This document shows positions 28,891 to 37,100 of a DNA stretch of 64,000 bases, piece by piece. The stretch is taken from assembly GCF_002750975.1 (NCBI RefSeq), contig NZ_PEJS01000001.1:1-64000 (forward strand). Reading direction: 5' to 3'. Numbering within the stretch: position 1 is the stretch's first letter; every line of letters starts with the position of its first letter. The notes beneath the pieces are model-generated. The model saw only the letters and a program-made list of their open reading frames with translations. It was not told where the DNA came from and searched no databases. Origin of the DNA: Stenotrophomonas indicatrix (GTDB lineage: Bacteria > Pseudomonadota > Gammaproteobacteria > Xanthomonadales > Xanthomonadaceae). The position numbers and the translations under genes are program-made.

Positions 28891-29550
28891 TTATGGACGC
28901 CCTGCCAACGGCGAGGCCGCCAGCACCGTGGTGGCCCGTTCATGGCGCTGCAGCCATGCCAGCGTGTGCGGGCACCGGGCGTGGATCAGCCGCCCGATCG
29001 CGGCCAGGTCGGCGCCGATGTCGCGCTCAAGGATCGGTTCGTGGTGGGCGATGCGGTTGCGCAGGTGGCGGATGCGTCCGATGTCTGCGTGGATGGCTTT
29101 CCTGGTGACGCTGGGATGGGCCGAAGGCGCATGGCGTAGAACACCGCTGAGTGCTGGTATCCACAGCGAAGCGTCGAAGCGGCAGGTGAAGAGCTGCTGC
29201 CAGAAAACCATCGGCAGGTTGGCGACGATCTCGGGCGTGTCGGTGGTACGGCCGGTGACCAGTTCCAGTGCGGTTCTCGCCGAAGCGGATGAAGATGCCG
29301 GCAGCCTGCGTCGGAAGGCATCATTCCACGGCCATCGAGGCCCATGTTGCCGGGCCAGCGCCGATGCGGCTGCGTTGCGGATGACAACTTCGCATAGATG
29401 CAGCGGCATCATCAGCGCACCGCACATCCGCATGTTCCACAGGTACAGGGATTCGGCGGTGACACCCGGGCTGCAGGCCGATGCAATTCTCTCGTAGGTC
29501 GACAGGCGCTCCGCTGACAGAGCGCGCCTCAATGCATCGTATGCAGCCAT
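28891..29550 (-). CDS. Abi-like protein with HEPN motif
   Basis: 219 residues, mostly helical. The N-terminal part LYLWNMRMCGALMMPLHLCE followed by VVIRNA matches the Abi-like family seen beside many bacterial genes. The C-terminal RNRIAHHEP (about 164-172) is an R-X4-H HEPN motif, the usual RNase active site. Such proteins are often toxins or abortive-infection effectors, but no antitoxin or partner is coded next to it. ATG at 29550 is chosen because homology begins there; a longer frame to 29787 would cross the candidate small RNA. No strong ribosome site. Confidence 0.7.
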   Translation of the reverse strand: MAAYDALRRALSAERLSTYERIASACSPGVTAESLYLWNMRMCGALMMPLHLCEVVIRNAAASALARQHGPRWPWNDAFRRRLPASSSASARTALELVTGRTTDTPEIVANLPMVFWQQLFTCRFDASLWIPALSGVLRHAPSAHPSVTRKAIHADIGRIRHLRNRIAHHEPILERDIGADLAAIGRLIHARCPHTLAWLQRHERATTVLAASPLAGRP

Positions 29551-29914
29551 CGTGATGTGCGGTGGTGAAGGAAGGGTCGATGCTGGCCAGAGACGGCGGC
29601 GATCACCATCGGGGAACGCCGTTGCCTGCGTGACCGATTTCCTGTGTTTCGGCTCGGACGTTTCCGTGAGTTGCTTTGTCGCAATTGGCCTTGACCGGCG
29701 ATTGGGTCCTTGCCTAACCTCAGTGCCTGCGCCACCGGGACCCGCGGCTTGAGAAAGCTCCCCCCGGGGACAAAACGGTAGTACCAAAGGGCCCCGCTAG
29801 CAGGGCCCTTTGTCTTTTCCAGACCTTGCGAATGCCTGGCGACCCGCCTCCGTTCCGGGCAGGCTCACTGCCGTCCCGTTACCATGGCCGCCTGTTTTCC
29901 GGCTGGTAACCGCA
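29551..29914. other. Intergenic region between HEPN-like gene and folB
   Basis: 364 bases without a supported protein gene. The right half holds a promoter-like pair and a strong orphan terminator (see the candidate small RNA). The left half is presumably the promoter region of the HEPN-like gene; no clear boxes seen. Confidence 0.6.
29727..29818 (+). ncRNA. Candidate small RNA upstream of folB
   Basis: A textbook intrinsic terminator (ten-base stem CAAAGGGCCC/GGGCCCTTTG at 29785-29794 and 29803-29812, then tctttt) has no plus-strand gene in front of it. About 60 bases upstream stand TTGACC (29691-29696) and TAACCT (29715-29720), 18 apart, giving a start near 29727. The transcript would be about 92 nt, with a small GGCTT-gaga-AAGCT hairpin and a C-rich single strand (gctcccccc). 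C-rich loops are known in the Xanthomonas sRNA sX13; kinship is not shown. It might instead be a folB leader. Confidence 0.45.
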
Positions 29915-30268
29915 ATGGACAAGGTTTTCATCGAAGGGCTGACGATCGACGCCCTGATCGGCATCTACGATTGGGAGCGTCGGATCCGCCAGGACCTGGT
30001 GTTCGATCTGGAGATGGGGTTCGACAACCGTCGCCCGGCCGCCAGCGATGACATTGCCCATACCCTGAACTACAAGGCAGTCAGCAAGCGCCTGGAGCAG
30101 TTCGTGCGCGAATCGGAATTCGGCCTGGTGGAGACCCTGGCCGAGCGCTGCGCGCAGATCGTGCTGGACGAGTTCGACGTGAAGTGGCTGCGCCTGAAGC
30201 TGAGCAAGCCCGGGGCGGTGCGCGGTGCACGTGCGGTCGGCGTGATCATCGAACGCTCGCGGGACTGA
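29915..30268 (+). CDS. folB: Dihydroneopterin aldolase
   Basis: Folate synthesis enzyme that cleaves 7,8-dihydroneopterin to hydroxymethyl-dihydropterin. 117 residues, the usual size. MDKVFIEGLTIDALIGIYDWER with its conserved glutamate and tyrosine context starts the protein, and LSKPGAVRGARAVGV carries the conserved Lys near the end. The ATG at 29915 gives the family start. No other folate gene lies nearby. Confidence 0.95.
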   Translation: MDKVFIEGLTIDALIGIYDWERRIRQDLVFDLEMGFDNRRPAASDDIAHTLNYKAVSKRLEQFVRESEFGLVETLAERCAQIVLDEFDVKWLRLKLSKPGAVRGARAVGVIIERSRD

Positions 30269-30275
30269 CACGCCG

Positions 30276-30328
30276 GTAGCGCCGGCCGTCGGCTGGCAAC
30301 CCCCGGTAGTGCCGGCCGCTGGTCGGCA
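30276..30328 (+). repeat. Two SMAG REPs in direct orientation
   Basis: GTAGCGCCGGCCGTCGGCTGGCA (30276-30298) and GTAGTGCCGGCCGCTGGTCGGCA (30306-30328), same orientation, seven bases apart. Both have imperfect arms. Confidence 0.85.
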
Positions 30329-30359
30329 ACCTCAACAGCAATGAAGAAGGAGACAACCG

Positions 30360-31631
30360 ATGGTGGACGCAGTGGTGGCGGTACAGTGGCTGGAAAAGCT
30401 GCAGAACACACTGGAACCCTATCCTGGCGCCTACCTGGCGTTGATGATCTCGGCGCTGCTGGTTGCCGCCGGCCTGGCCAACTGGGTGACCAAGCGCATC
30501 CTGCTGCGCGGCCTGCGTCGCCTGCTCAACCGCCTGCCCGGCGCCGATACCGGCCGCGGCAGCCATCTGATGCGGGTCATTTCGCGGCTGTCCAACGTGG
30601 TGCCCAGCCAGGTGATCGCCTCGGGCATCCGTATCGTGCCGGACCTGCCGCCGGGCCTGGTCGGCTTCATCATCGGTGCCTGCCAGGCGTGGGCGATCCT
30701 GACCGTGGTGCTGGCGCTGTCGCATGCGCTGGATGCGGCCAACGACCTGTACGAACGTCGCCCCGAGGCGCGCAACAAGCCGATCAAGGGGTACCTGCAG
30801 GTCGCCAAGATCATCATCTTCGTGATCGCCGGGCTGTCGATCGTTGCCACCCTCGCCGGTGTCGACCTGCGCTACCTGGTCACCGGCCTGGGCGCGGCCA
30901 CCGCAGTACTGATGCTGATCTTCCAGGACACCATCCTGTCGCTGGTGGCCAGCGTGCAGATCAGTGGTGATGGGCGTATCCGCATCGGCGACTGGATCGA
31001 GATGCCCAGCCAGAATGCCGACGGCGATGTCATCGATATCGCCCTGCATACGGTGACGGTGCAGAACTTCGACAAGACCATCACCACCATCCCGACCAAG
31101 AAGCTGGTGACCGAGTCGTTCAAGAACTGGCGCGGCATGCAGGAGGCCGGTGGCCGCCGGATCAAGCGCGCGCTGTTCCTGGACCAGCACAGCGTGCGTT
31201 TCATGGAGGAACAGGACCTGGCCTTCCTCGGCCAGTTCGCCCTGCTGGGCGACTACCTGCGCGGCAAGCAGCAGGAGCTGGGCCAGTGGAACGGGCGCCT
31301 GCGCGAGCAGGGCGTGGCCGAGGTCAACAGCCGCCGGGTGACCAACCTGGGCACCTTCCGCGCCTACGTGGAGCGTTATCTGGCCAGCCACCCGGGCATC
31401 CATACCGATATGACCCTGCTGGTGCGCCAGCTGCAGCCGACCACCGAAGGCCTGCCGCTGGAGCTGTACTGCTTCACCCGCAGCACCGCCTGGGGCGAAT
31501 ACGAAGCGGTGCAGTCGGACATCTTCGACCACCTGCTGGCGATCCTGCCGGCCTTTGGCCTGCGGGTGTTCCAGGCGTCCAGCGACGCGATGTTGATGGC
31601 CGGGCAGCGCCAGTTGGCCGGCTCGGAGTAA
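30360..31631 (+). CDS. MscS-family mechanosensitive channel
   Basis: Inner-membrane channel of the YbdG-like branch, 423 residues. Helices at about 22-42, 98-118 and 140-165 precede the pore helix region (VTGLGAAT then LMLIFQDTILSLVASVQI), followed by the beta domain (IGDWIEMPSQNADGDVIDIA) and a cytosolic C-terminal domain. AAGGAGA eight bases upstream of the ATG supports the start. It would release solutes on hypo-osmotic shock. Confidence 0.93.
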   Translation: MVDAVVAVQWLEKLQNTLEPYPGAYLALMISALLVAAGLANWVTKRILLRGLRRLLNRLPGADTGRGSHLMRVISRLSNVVPSQVIASGIRIVPDLPPGLVGFIIGACQAWAILTVVLALSHALDAANDLYERRPEARNKPIKGYLQVAKIIIFVIAGLSIVATLAGVDLRYLVTGLGAATAVLMLIFQDTILSLVASVQISGDGRIRIGDWIEMPSQNADGDVIDIALHTVTVQNFDKTITTIPTKKLVTESFKNWRGMQEAGGRRIKRALFLDQHSVRFMEEQDLAFLGQFALLGDYLRGKQQELGQWNGRLREQGVAEVNSRRVTNLGTFRAYVERYLASHPGIHTDMTLLVRQLQPTTEGLPLELYCFTRSTAWGEYEAVQSDIFDHLLAILPAFGLRVFQASSDAMLMAGQRQLAGSE

Positions 31632-31718
31632 GCTGCGATGCCCCCGGCCAGACCGTACGGATCCGGCTGGTGGCTGAAACTGAATGACGAAACCTCTCGC
31701 CAAATCGTCCGGGATCGC

Positions 31719-31746
31719 TAGAATGCCGGGCTTGTAAACGTTTTCA
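31719..31746 (+). promoter_or_regulatory. Candidate -10 box and LacI-type operator before the GH3 gene
   Basis: TAGAAT at 31719-31724 is followed by TGTAAACGTTTTCA (31733-31746), which fits TGNAANCGNTTNCA, the operator form of the LacI/GalR family. It would cover the transcription start, 14 bases before the GTG start codon, so binding should repress. Confidence 0.55.
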
Positions 31747-31759
31747 TCAAGGACTGCCG

Positions 31760-33934
31760 GTGGCCTCCGATCGCATCGAATCCCTCATTGCCCAGATGAC
31801 CGTCGAGGAAAAAGTCGGCCAGCTGGGTGTCTTCGCGGACATGGTCCGCCCGTTCGCCCCGGATGTGAACCCGGAAGCCAACGTGCGCAATGCCGACCAG
31901 GTGCTGCAGCAGGTGCGCGAGGGCAAGGTCGGCTCGCTGTTCAACGGTGTCGGCGCCGAGCTCGGCCGCCGCATCCAGCAGGTCGCCACCGAGGAGAGCC
32001 GCCTGGGCATCCCGGTGATCCTGGCGGCCGACGTCATCCACGGCATGCGCACGGTGTTCCCGATTCCGCTGGGCGAGGCCGCCAGCTTCGAGCCGGACCT
32101 GGCCGAGCGCACCGCGCGCGCCACTGCGGTTGAAGCCACCGCTGCCGGCCTGCACTGGACCTACGCACCGGCAGTGGACATCGCCCGTGACCAGCGCTGG
32201 GGCCGCGGTGCCGAAGGTGCCGGTGAGGACGTGGTACTGGGCTGTGCCTTCGCCGCTGCCCGCGTGCGTGGCTTCCAGGGCAGCGACCTGCGGGCCGCCG
32301 ACTCGCTGCTGGCCACGCCCAAGCACTTCGCCGCCTATGGCGCGGTGATGGCCGGCATGGAATACAACATGGTGGACATCTCGCCGCAGACCCTGCGCGA
32401 TGTGCACCTGCCGCCGTTCAAGGCGGCCTTCGACGCTGGCGCGATCACCGTGATGTCCTCGTTCAACGACATCAACGGCGTGCCGGCCAGCGCCAACGCC
32501 GAGCTGCTGACCGACATCCTGCGCGGTGAATGGAAGTTCCCGGGCGTGGTGATCTCCGACTACACCGCCGACATGGAACTGGTCGCGCACGGTTATGCCG
32601 CCGACGACCGCGATGCCACCGCCAAGGCGTTCACCGCCGGCCTGGACCTGAGCATGCAGAGCGGCTTCTACGCCGAGCACCTGCCGGGCCTGGTGGAGAG
32701 CGGCGAGGTGCCGATGAGCGTGCTGGATGAAGGCGTGCGCCGCATCCTGTGGCTGAAGGAAGCCATCGGCCTGTTCGACGACCCGTACCGCTCGCTGGAC
32801 CCGGCGCGCGAAGCCGATACCTCCCATATCGACGCCCATGACGAACTGTCGCGCGATGCCGCGCGCCGTTCGATCGTGCTGCTGAACAACCGCGACAACG
32901 TGCTGCCGCTGCAGAAGAACGGTCAGAAGATCGCGCTGATCGGCCCGTTCGTGCAGGACCGCGACAACATCGAAGGCTGCTGGACGCTGTTCGGCGACAA
33001 GCAGCGTTACGTGGATCTGGAAACCGGCGTGCGCGCGGCCATCGGCGATGACGCGCTGCTGGAAGTGGTGCCGGGATGCGAACTGGAAGCCGCCATTGCC
33101 GGTGGCACCGAGGCGGCCGTGGCCGCTGCGCTGCGCGCCGACGTGGTGGTGCTGGCGCTGGGCGAGCCGCAGCGTTACAGCGGCGAGGCGCAGTCGCGCG
33201 TGGAGATCACCCTGCCGCCGGCACAGCAGGCGCTGGCCGAAGCGGTGGCGATGACCGGCAAGCCGCTGGTGGTGCTGCTGCGCAATGGTCGCGCGCTGGC
33301 CCTGCAGGGCGCGGTGCGCAATGCGCATGCCGTTGCGATCACCTGGTACCTGGGCACGCAGACCGGCCATGCCGTGGCCGATGTGCTGTTCGGCGATTAC
33401 AGCCCCTCCGGCCGCCTGCCGGTCAGCTTCCCGCAGGTGTCCGGCCAGCAGCCGTACTTCTACAACCACCCGCGCACCGGTCGCCCGGAACTGCCGACGA
33501 TGTCGGAATTCAAGGCACGCTGGCGCGAGATTCCGAACGAGCCGTTGTACCCGTTCGGCCATGGCATCGGCTACACCACCTTCGCCTACGGCGTGCCGCA
33601 GCTGAGCACTGCGCGCGTCGGCTGGGACGACACCCTGACCGTGACCACCACGCTGACCAATACCGGCAGCGTGGCCGGCGAGGAAGTGGTGCAGCTGTAC
33701 ATCCACGACCGCGTGGCCAGCCGCGTGCGGCCGGTGCGCGAGCTGAAGGACTTCCGCAAGGTGGCCCTGCAGCCGGGCGAGTCGGCCGAGGTGGTGTTCA
33801 CCCTGACCCGTGAACAGCTGGCATTCACCGGCCGCGACGGCGTGCTGCGTGCCGAGCCGGGCCTGTTCGACGTGTGGGTGTGCGCCTCGTCGATGGCCGG
33901 TGACGCGGTGCAGTTCGAACTGCTGAAGGCCTGA
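31760..33934 (+). CDS. GH3 family beta-glucosidase
   Basis: Exo-acting glycosidase, probably on beta-glucosides or xylosides. 724 residues: the GH3 barrel (about 1-320) with GRGAEGAGED, TPKHFAAYG and the nucleophile Asp in VVISDYTADMEL (about 266); the alpha/beta sandwich (about 360-590); and a fibronectin-III-like C-terminal domain (VAGEEVVQLYIHD onward). BglX-like order. No signal peptide is seen, so it is probably cytosolic and acts on imported sugars. Starts with GTG; AAGGA seven bases upstream. Likely controlled by a LacI-type regulator coded elsewhere. Confidence 0.93.
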   Translation: MASDRIESLIAQMTVEEKVGQLGVFADMVRPFAPDVNPEANVRNADQVLQQVREGKVGSLFNGVGAELGRRIQQVATEESRLGIPVILAADVIHGMRTVFPIPLGEAASFEPDLAERTARATAVEATAAGLHWTYAPAVDIARDQRWGRGAEGAGEDVVLGCAFAAARVRGFQGSDLRAADSLLATPKHFAAYGAVMAGMEYNMVDISPQTLRDVHLPPFKAAFDAGAITVMSSFNDINGVPASANAELLTDILRGEWKFPGVVISDYTADMELVAHGYAADDRDATAKAFTAGLDLSMQSGFYAEHLPGLVESGEVPMSVLDEGVRRILWLKEAIGLFDDPYRSLDPAREADTSHIDAHDELSRDAARRSIVLLNNRDNVLPLQKNGQKIALIGPFVQDRDNIEGCWTLFGDKQRYVDLETGVRAAIGDDALLEVVPGCELEAAIAGGTEAAVAAALRADVVVLALGEPQRYSGEAQSRVEITLPPAQQALAEAVAMTGKPLVVLLRNGRALALQGAVRNAHAVAITWYLGTQTGHAVADVLFGDYSPSGRLPVSFPQVSGQQPYFYNHPRTGRPELPTMSEFKARWREIPNEPLYPFGHGIGYTTFAYGVPQLSTARVGWDDTLTVTTTLTNTGSVAGEEVVQLYIHDRVASRVRPVRELKDFRKVALQPGESAEVVFTLTREQLAFTGRDGVLRAEPGLFDVWVCASSMAGDAVQFELLKA

Positions 33935-33937
33935 TCG

Positions 33938-34041
33938 GTAGAGCATCCACGCATGGCGTGGATCTACTGGCAATGAGTAGCGCCGGGCCATCCCCGGCGT
34001 CCTCACCCATGGCGAACACGCCGGGCACGGCCCGGCGCTAC
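33938..34041. repeat. Cluster of three REP elements
   Basis: gtagagcatccacgcatggc through ctac (33938-33967, the ATCCACGC subtype), GTAGCGCCGGGCCATCCCCGG (33977-33999) and the inverted CGCCGGGCACGGCCCGGCGCTAC (34019-34041). Two subtypes stand side by side between the GH3 and lipoprotein genes. Confidence 0.85.
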
Positions 34042-34071
34042 CATCGGAGCCTGATCCGATGGAGACCGCGC

Positions 34072-34665
34072 ATGCGCACGATGGCCTACCTTGTTCCTGT
34101 CCTGTTGCTGGCCGCGTGCTCGCAGCCGGCACCGCCGCCCGAACCTGCCGCCGATGCGCCTCCGCCGATGACGGGCGCGACGCCGGCCGAGGCGGCCGCC
34201 AGCACCACGCCCGATGCGGTCGCCGCGCCACAGGCTGCGGCGGAGCACGCCAAGGATGCGGCTGCGACGCCGGCCGATGCTGCCAACCCCGCAGCACCTG
34301 CGGCGGCAGACGACGCCCGCGCGCGCATCGAGACGCTGCTCGGCGATGCGGCGCAGTATGAAAAAGTATTCACTGCCTTCAAGACCGCAGTGGTCGGTGG
34401 CGATCGCGCGGCGGTGGTTGAAGAAGTGCGTTTCCCGTTGAACATCAGCGGTGGCAGGAAGATCACCGGGCCCGGTGAATTCCAGCGCAACTACGAAAAG
34501 ATCATCACCCCGGCGGTGGTCAAGGCGGTGTCCGCGCAGGACTTCGGCACGGTGTTCGTCAACCAGCAGGGCGTGATGATCGGCGATGGCCAGGTCTGGC
34601 TGACCGGCCAGTGCTTGGACAAGGCCTGCACGCGCACCGAGGTGAAGGTCGGCACCATCCAGTAA
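34072..34665 (+). CDS. Lipoprotein of unknown function
   Basis: 197 residues. A lipoprotein signal ends in LLAAC (Cys about 15). A 70-residue Ala/Pro-rich linker follows, then a small C-terminal domain (about 85-197) with YEKVFTAFKTAVVGGDRAAV, FPLNISGGRKITG and a CLDKAC pair. The layout (helix, then VRFPLNI, then twisted strands) recalls NTF2-like folds, but I do not recognise a family. GGAG eight bases before the ATG. Flanked by REPs on both sides, so probably a single-gene unit. Confidence 0.75.
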   Translation: MRTMAYLVPVLLLAACSQPAPPPEPAADAPPPMTGATPAEAAASTTPDAVAAPQAAAEHAKDAAATPADAANPAAPAAADDARARIETLLGDAAQYEKVFTAFKTAVVGGDRAAVVEEVRFPLNISGGRKITGPGEFQRNYEKIITPAVVKAVSAQDFGTVFVNQQGVMIGDGQVWLTGQCLDKACTRTEVKVGTIQ

Positions 34666-34671
34666 CGAAAA

Positions 34672-34695
34672 CGGCCCCGTATGCAGGGCCGTTCC
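34672..34695 (-). terminator. Terminator of the sugar dehydrogenase gene
   Basis: acggccc/gggccgt hairpin; on the minus strand it is followed by tttt. It may also end the lipoprotein message from the other side. Confidence 0.65.
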
Positions 34696-34701
34696 AGATC
34701 G

Positions 34702-34763
34702 GTAGTGCCGGCCGCGGGCCGGCAACCAGGGCTCCTGCAGGTGCCGGCCAGCAGCCGGCACCA
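34702..34763. repeat. SMAG REP pair, second copy degenerate
   Basis: GTAGTGCCGGCCGCGGGCCGGCA (34702-34724) and an inverted relative (ggtgccggccagcagccggcacc, about 34740-34763) that has lost its GTAG end. Confidence 0.78.
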
Positions 34764-34771
34764 CCCGGCCG

Positions 34772-35938
34772 TCAGGCCTTCGGCGTGAGCTTCAGCAGCC
34801 GTGCCTTGCTGCCGTCTTCCAGCAGCCACAGCGCGCCGTCCGGGCCCTGTTCCACTTCGCGGATGCGCTCGCCCATGTTGAAGCGTTCGGCCTCGCGCGC
34901 GCTGTCGCCGTCGAAGGCAACCCGCACCAGCGAGGTGGACGACAGCCCGCCGATGAAGGCGCTGCCCTTCCACTGCGGGAACAGGCTGCCGCTGTAGAAC
35001 ATCAGGCCGGCCGGGGAAATGACCGGGTTCCAGGTCACCTTCGGTGCGGCGAACTCCGGGCGGGTGTCATGGTCGGGAATCGGACGGCCGTCGTAGTGGT
35101 CGCCGTTGGACACGATCGGATAGCCGTAGTTGGCACCGCGCACGATCAGGTTCAGCTCATCGCCGCCGGCCGGGCCCATCTCCTGCGCCCACAGCTTGCC
35201 GTTGGCATCGAAGGCGATGCCCAGCACGTTGCGGTGGCCGAGCGACCACACCTGCGCGGCCACACCGCCCTGCGAGGCGAACGGATTGTCGGCCGGCAGG
35301 CTGCCGTCGTCGTTGAGGCGGATGATCTTGCCCAGATTGCCGCTCATGTCCTGCGCAGGATCGAACTTCTGCCGTTCGCTCGAACTGATCCACAGCTTGC
35401 CGTCCGGGCCGAAGGCCAGGCGGTGGCCGTAGTGACCTTCGCCACTGACCTTCGGCGTCTGCCGCCAGATCACCTTCAGGTCCTTCAGCTGGCCGCCACC
35501 GTTGGCATCGAGGGCGAGGGTGGCACGGGCCACGGCAGCGCCGCGCGTGTCCAGCGTGCCTTCCTCGGCGTAGCTGACGTACACCACATGGTTGCGGGCG
35601 AAATCCGGATGCAGGATGACGTCACCGAACCCACCCTGGCCGCCGTAGGCGACCTTCGGCACACCGGTGATCTCATGTTTCTGGCCGCTGGCCAGGTCCA
35701 GGTGCTGCAGCTTGCCGCGCTTTTCGGTGACCAGCAGGCTGCCATCGGGCAGGAAGGTCATCGCCCACGGCTGGTCGAACCGGCTGACCTCGGTGGCGGT
35801 GAAGGGACGTTGGTCTGCGCTGGCCGCGGCGGTCGCCGGGGCCTTCTGGCCAGACGCATCAGGGCCGGCCGCGTTGCAGGCGGTGGTGGCGAGGATCGGC
35901 AGCAGGCCGAGGGCGAGCAGCAGGGGCGTGCGGGTCAT
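34772..35938 (-). CDS. PQQ-dependent sugar dehydrogenase, lipoprotein
   Basis: Soluble-type aldose dehydrogenase of the GdhB/YliI fold: six-bladed propeller using pyrroloquinoline quinone. 388 residues. Lipoprotein signal with ILATTAC (Cys about 21). Blades show [59 protein letters not shown] and [12 protein letters not shown]; the last two carry residues of the PQQ pocket. Start at 35938 has GGAGA upstream. PQQ synthesis genes are not in the window. Confidence 0.9.
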   Translation of the reverse strand: MTRTPLLLALGLLPILATTACNAAGPDASGQKAPATAAASADQRPFTATEVSRFDQPWAMTFLPDGSLLVTEKRGKLQHLDLASGQKHEITGVPKVAYGGQGGFGDVILHPDFARNHVVYVSYAEEGTLDTRGAAVARATLALDANGGGQLKDLKVIWRQTPKVSGEGHYGHRLAFGPDGKLWISSSERQKFDPAQDMSGNLGKIIRLNDDGSLPADNPFASQGGVAAQVWSLGHRNVLGIAFDANGKLWAQEMGPAGGDELNLIVRGANYGYPIVSNGDHYDGRPIPDHDTRPEFAAPKVTWNPVISPAGLMFYSGSLFPQWKGSAFIGGLSSTSLVRVAFDGDSAREAERFNMGERIREVEQGPDGALWLLEDGSKARLLKLTPKA

Positions 35939-36110
35939 GGGTATCTCCAGCGGAAGGGGATGCGGATGGCCAGGCTCTCCCTTGTATACCACCGGGGCGG
36001 TGACGGTCGTGGCCCGAAGGTCCTGCTCCCCCCTGTGCGGCATGGCGCGGATCGTCTAGGGTGTTGTCGCCCGGGCAAAGCATTGCCCGCCTGTCTGCCA
36101 AGGACCTGCA

Positions 36111-36563
36111 ATGAACGCACCCCTCATCCATCGACCCTCGCCCGCCTTCATCGCCGCCTCGTGGGTGGCCCTGCTGCTGGGCGCGGTGGCCTACCTGGTC
36201 GGCCTGTTCAATGCCGAGATGCCGCTGAACGAAAAGGGCTATTACCTGACCCTGCTGCTGTTCGGCCTGTTTGCAGCGGTATCGCTGCAGAAGAGCGTGC
36301 GCGACCGCGTCGAGGCCATTCCGGTGAGCGGCCTGTACTACGCGCTGTGCTGGTTCGCACTGCTGTCGGCGCTGTTGCTGCTGCTGGTCGGCCTGTGGAA
36401 CGCCACCCTGGTGCTGAGCGAAAAGGGCTTCTACGGCATGGCATTCGCGCTGTCGCTGTTTGGCGCGGTGGCGGTGCAGAAGAACACCCGCGACCTGATT
36501 GCCGCCAACGCGGCCGAGCCCAAGCGCGCTTCGTCGATCCCGCCGCTGCCGGAACAGGAATGA
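36111..36563 (+). CDS. YiaA/YiaB-family inner-membrane protein
   Basis: 150 residues formed of two similar halves, each with two helices and a closing motif: (N)[21 protein letters not shown] and [22 protein letters not shown]. This is the duplicated YiaAB domain of E. coli YiaA. The role is unknown; a part in stress response has been proposed for the family. Stands alone between the divergent sugar dehydrogenase and a convergent small gene. Confidence 0.9.
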   Translation: MNAPLIHRPSPAFIAASWVALLLGAVAYLVGLFNAEMPLNEKGYYLTLLLFGLFAAVSLQKSVRDRVEAIPVSGLYYALCWFALLSALLLLLVGLWNATLVLSEKGFYGMAFALSLFGAVAVQKNTRDLIAANAAEPKRASSIPPLPEQE

Positions 36564-36616
36564 CCGGCTGAGGCAGCGCCGAGCGCCTGCCCGGCCCAGG
36601 CCTGCAACGCAGAAGG

Positions 36617-36640
36617 CGCCGAGCAGGGGCTCGGCGCTAC
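36617..36640 (-). repeat. SMAG-type REP after YiaA gene
   Basis: CGCCGAGCAGGGGCTCGGCGCTAC, minus-strand orientation (GTAG at its 36640 end), with a CGAGC variant arm. Confidence 0.75.
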
Positions 36641-36670
36641 TGGGCCTGCATCAGTCAACTGCTGGAGGGG

Positions 36671-37018
36671 TCAACCGTGGCGCGTCAGCCGCGGATCGGC
36701 TACATGGGCTTCATCCCAACCGCGGCGGACAGCGGCGCGGGCCTGATCCCATTCCAGGCGGCTCTTGCCGCGCTCCGTCGCCCAGCGGGACTGCAACTCC
36801 GCTTCGACCTGTTCGTAGGCGCGGATCACCTGATCGGCGCGGGTTTCGTTGAAGCGCGCTGCGTGGCCGATCTGATAGGCCGGCTCGTAGTCATCGAACA
36901 GCAGGCTGGCGTCGTAATACGGTTCGGCGCTGTAGCGGTCGCGCCAGTAGTCGGAAATGGCCTCGCGCGGGGTGCTGTCTTCCGGCACGCGACCGGGGAT
37001 CTGGTAATCGGGGCTCAT
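36671..37018 (-). CDS. Conserved small protein of unknown function
   Basis: 115 residues, acidic and rich in Tyr, Trp and Arg: YWRDRYSAEPYYDASLLFDD, then YEPAYQIGHAAR and RSKSRLEW-like KSRLEWDQARAAVRRGWDE. No signal or membrane segment. The DDYEPAYQ(Y/I)G and late W-D-x-A-R pattern is familiar from unnamed proteins in stress-gene neighbourhoods, but I cannot assign a function. ATG at 37018 fits the conserved start; upstream sequence in the same frame is not convincing. Confidence 0.72.
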   Translation of the reverse strand: MSPDYQIPGRVPEDSTPREAISDYWRDRYSAEPYYDASLLFDDYEPAYQIGHAARFNETRADQVIRAYEQVEAELQSRWATERGKSRLEWDQARAAVRRGWDEAHVADPRLTRHG

Positions 37019-37100
37019 GGACAGAAGGCTCCGTAGTGGACGAAGCCTGATCGTGCCCATCGGCCGGTTAACGCGCCGGACCGGCAGCGTGATCGGCAGG

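Noticed and set aside
28891..29787. Longer form of the HEPN-like protein starting at 29787
   Set aside because: The extra 79 residues are low-complexity, unlike the family, and would cross the candidate small RNA.
31718..34297. Open frame of 859 codons opposite the GH3 gene
   Set aside because: Same GC shadow effect; the GH3 reading has all family motifs.
34059..34361. Plus-strand frame overlapping the lipoprotein gene start
   Set aside because: The lipoprotein frame has a perfect lipobox and better ribosome spacing; the alternative is Gly/Arg/Ala-rich filler.
36431..36658. Small minus-strand frame over the end of the YiaA gene
   Set aside because: No ribosome site, overlaps the coding end of YiaA, and has no recognisable features.
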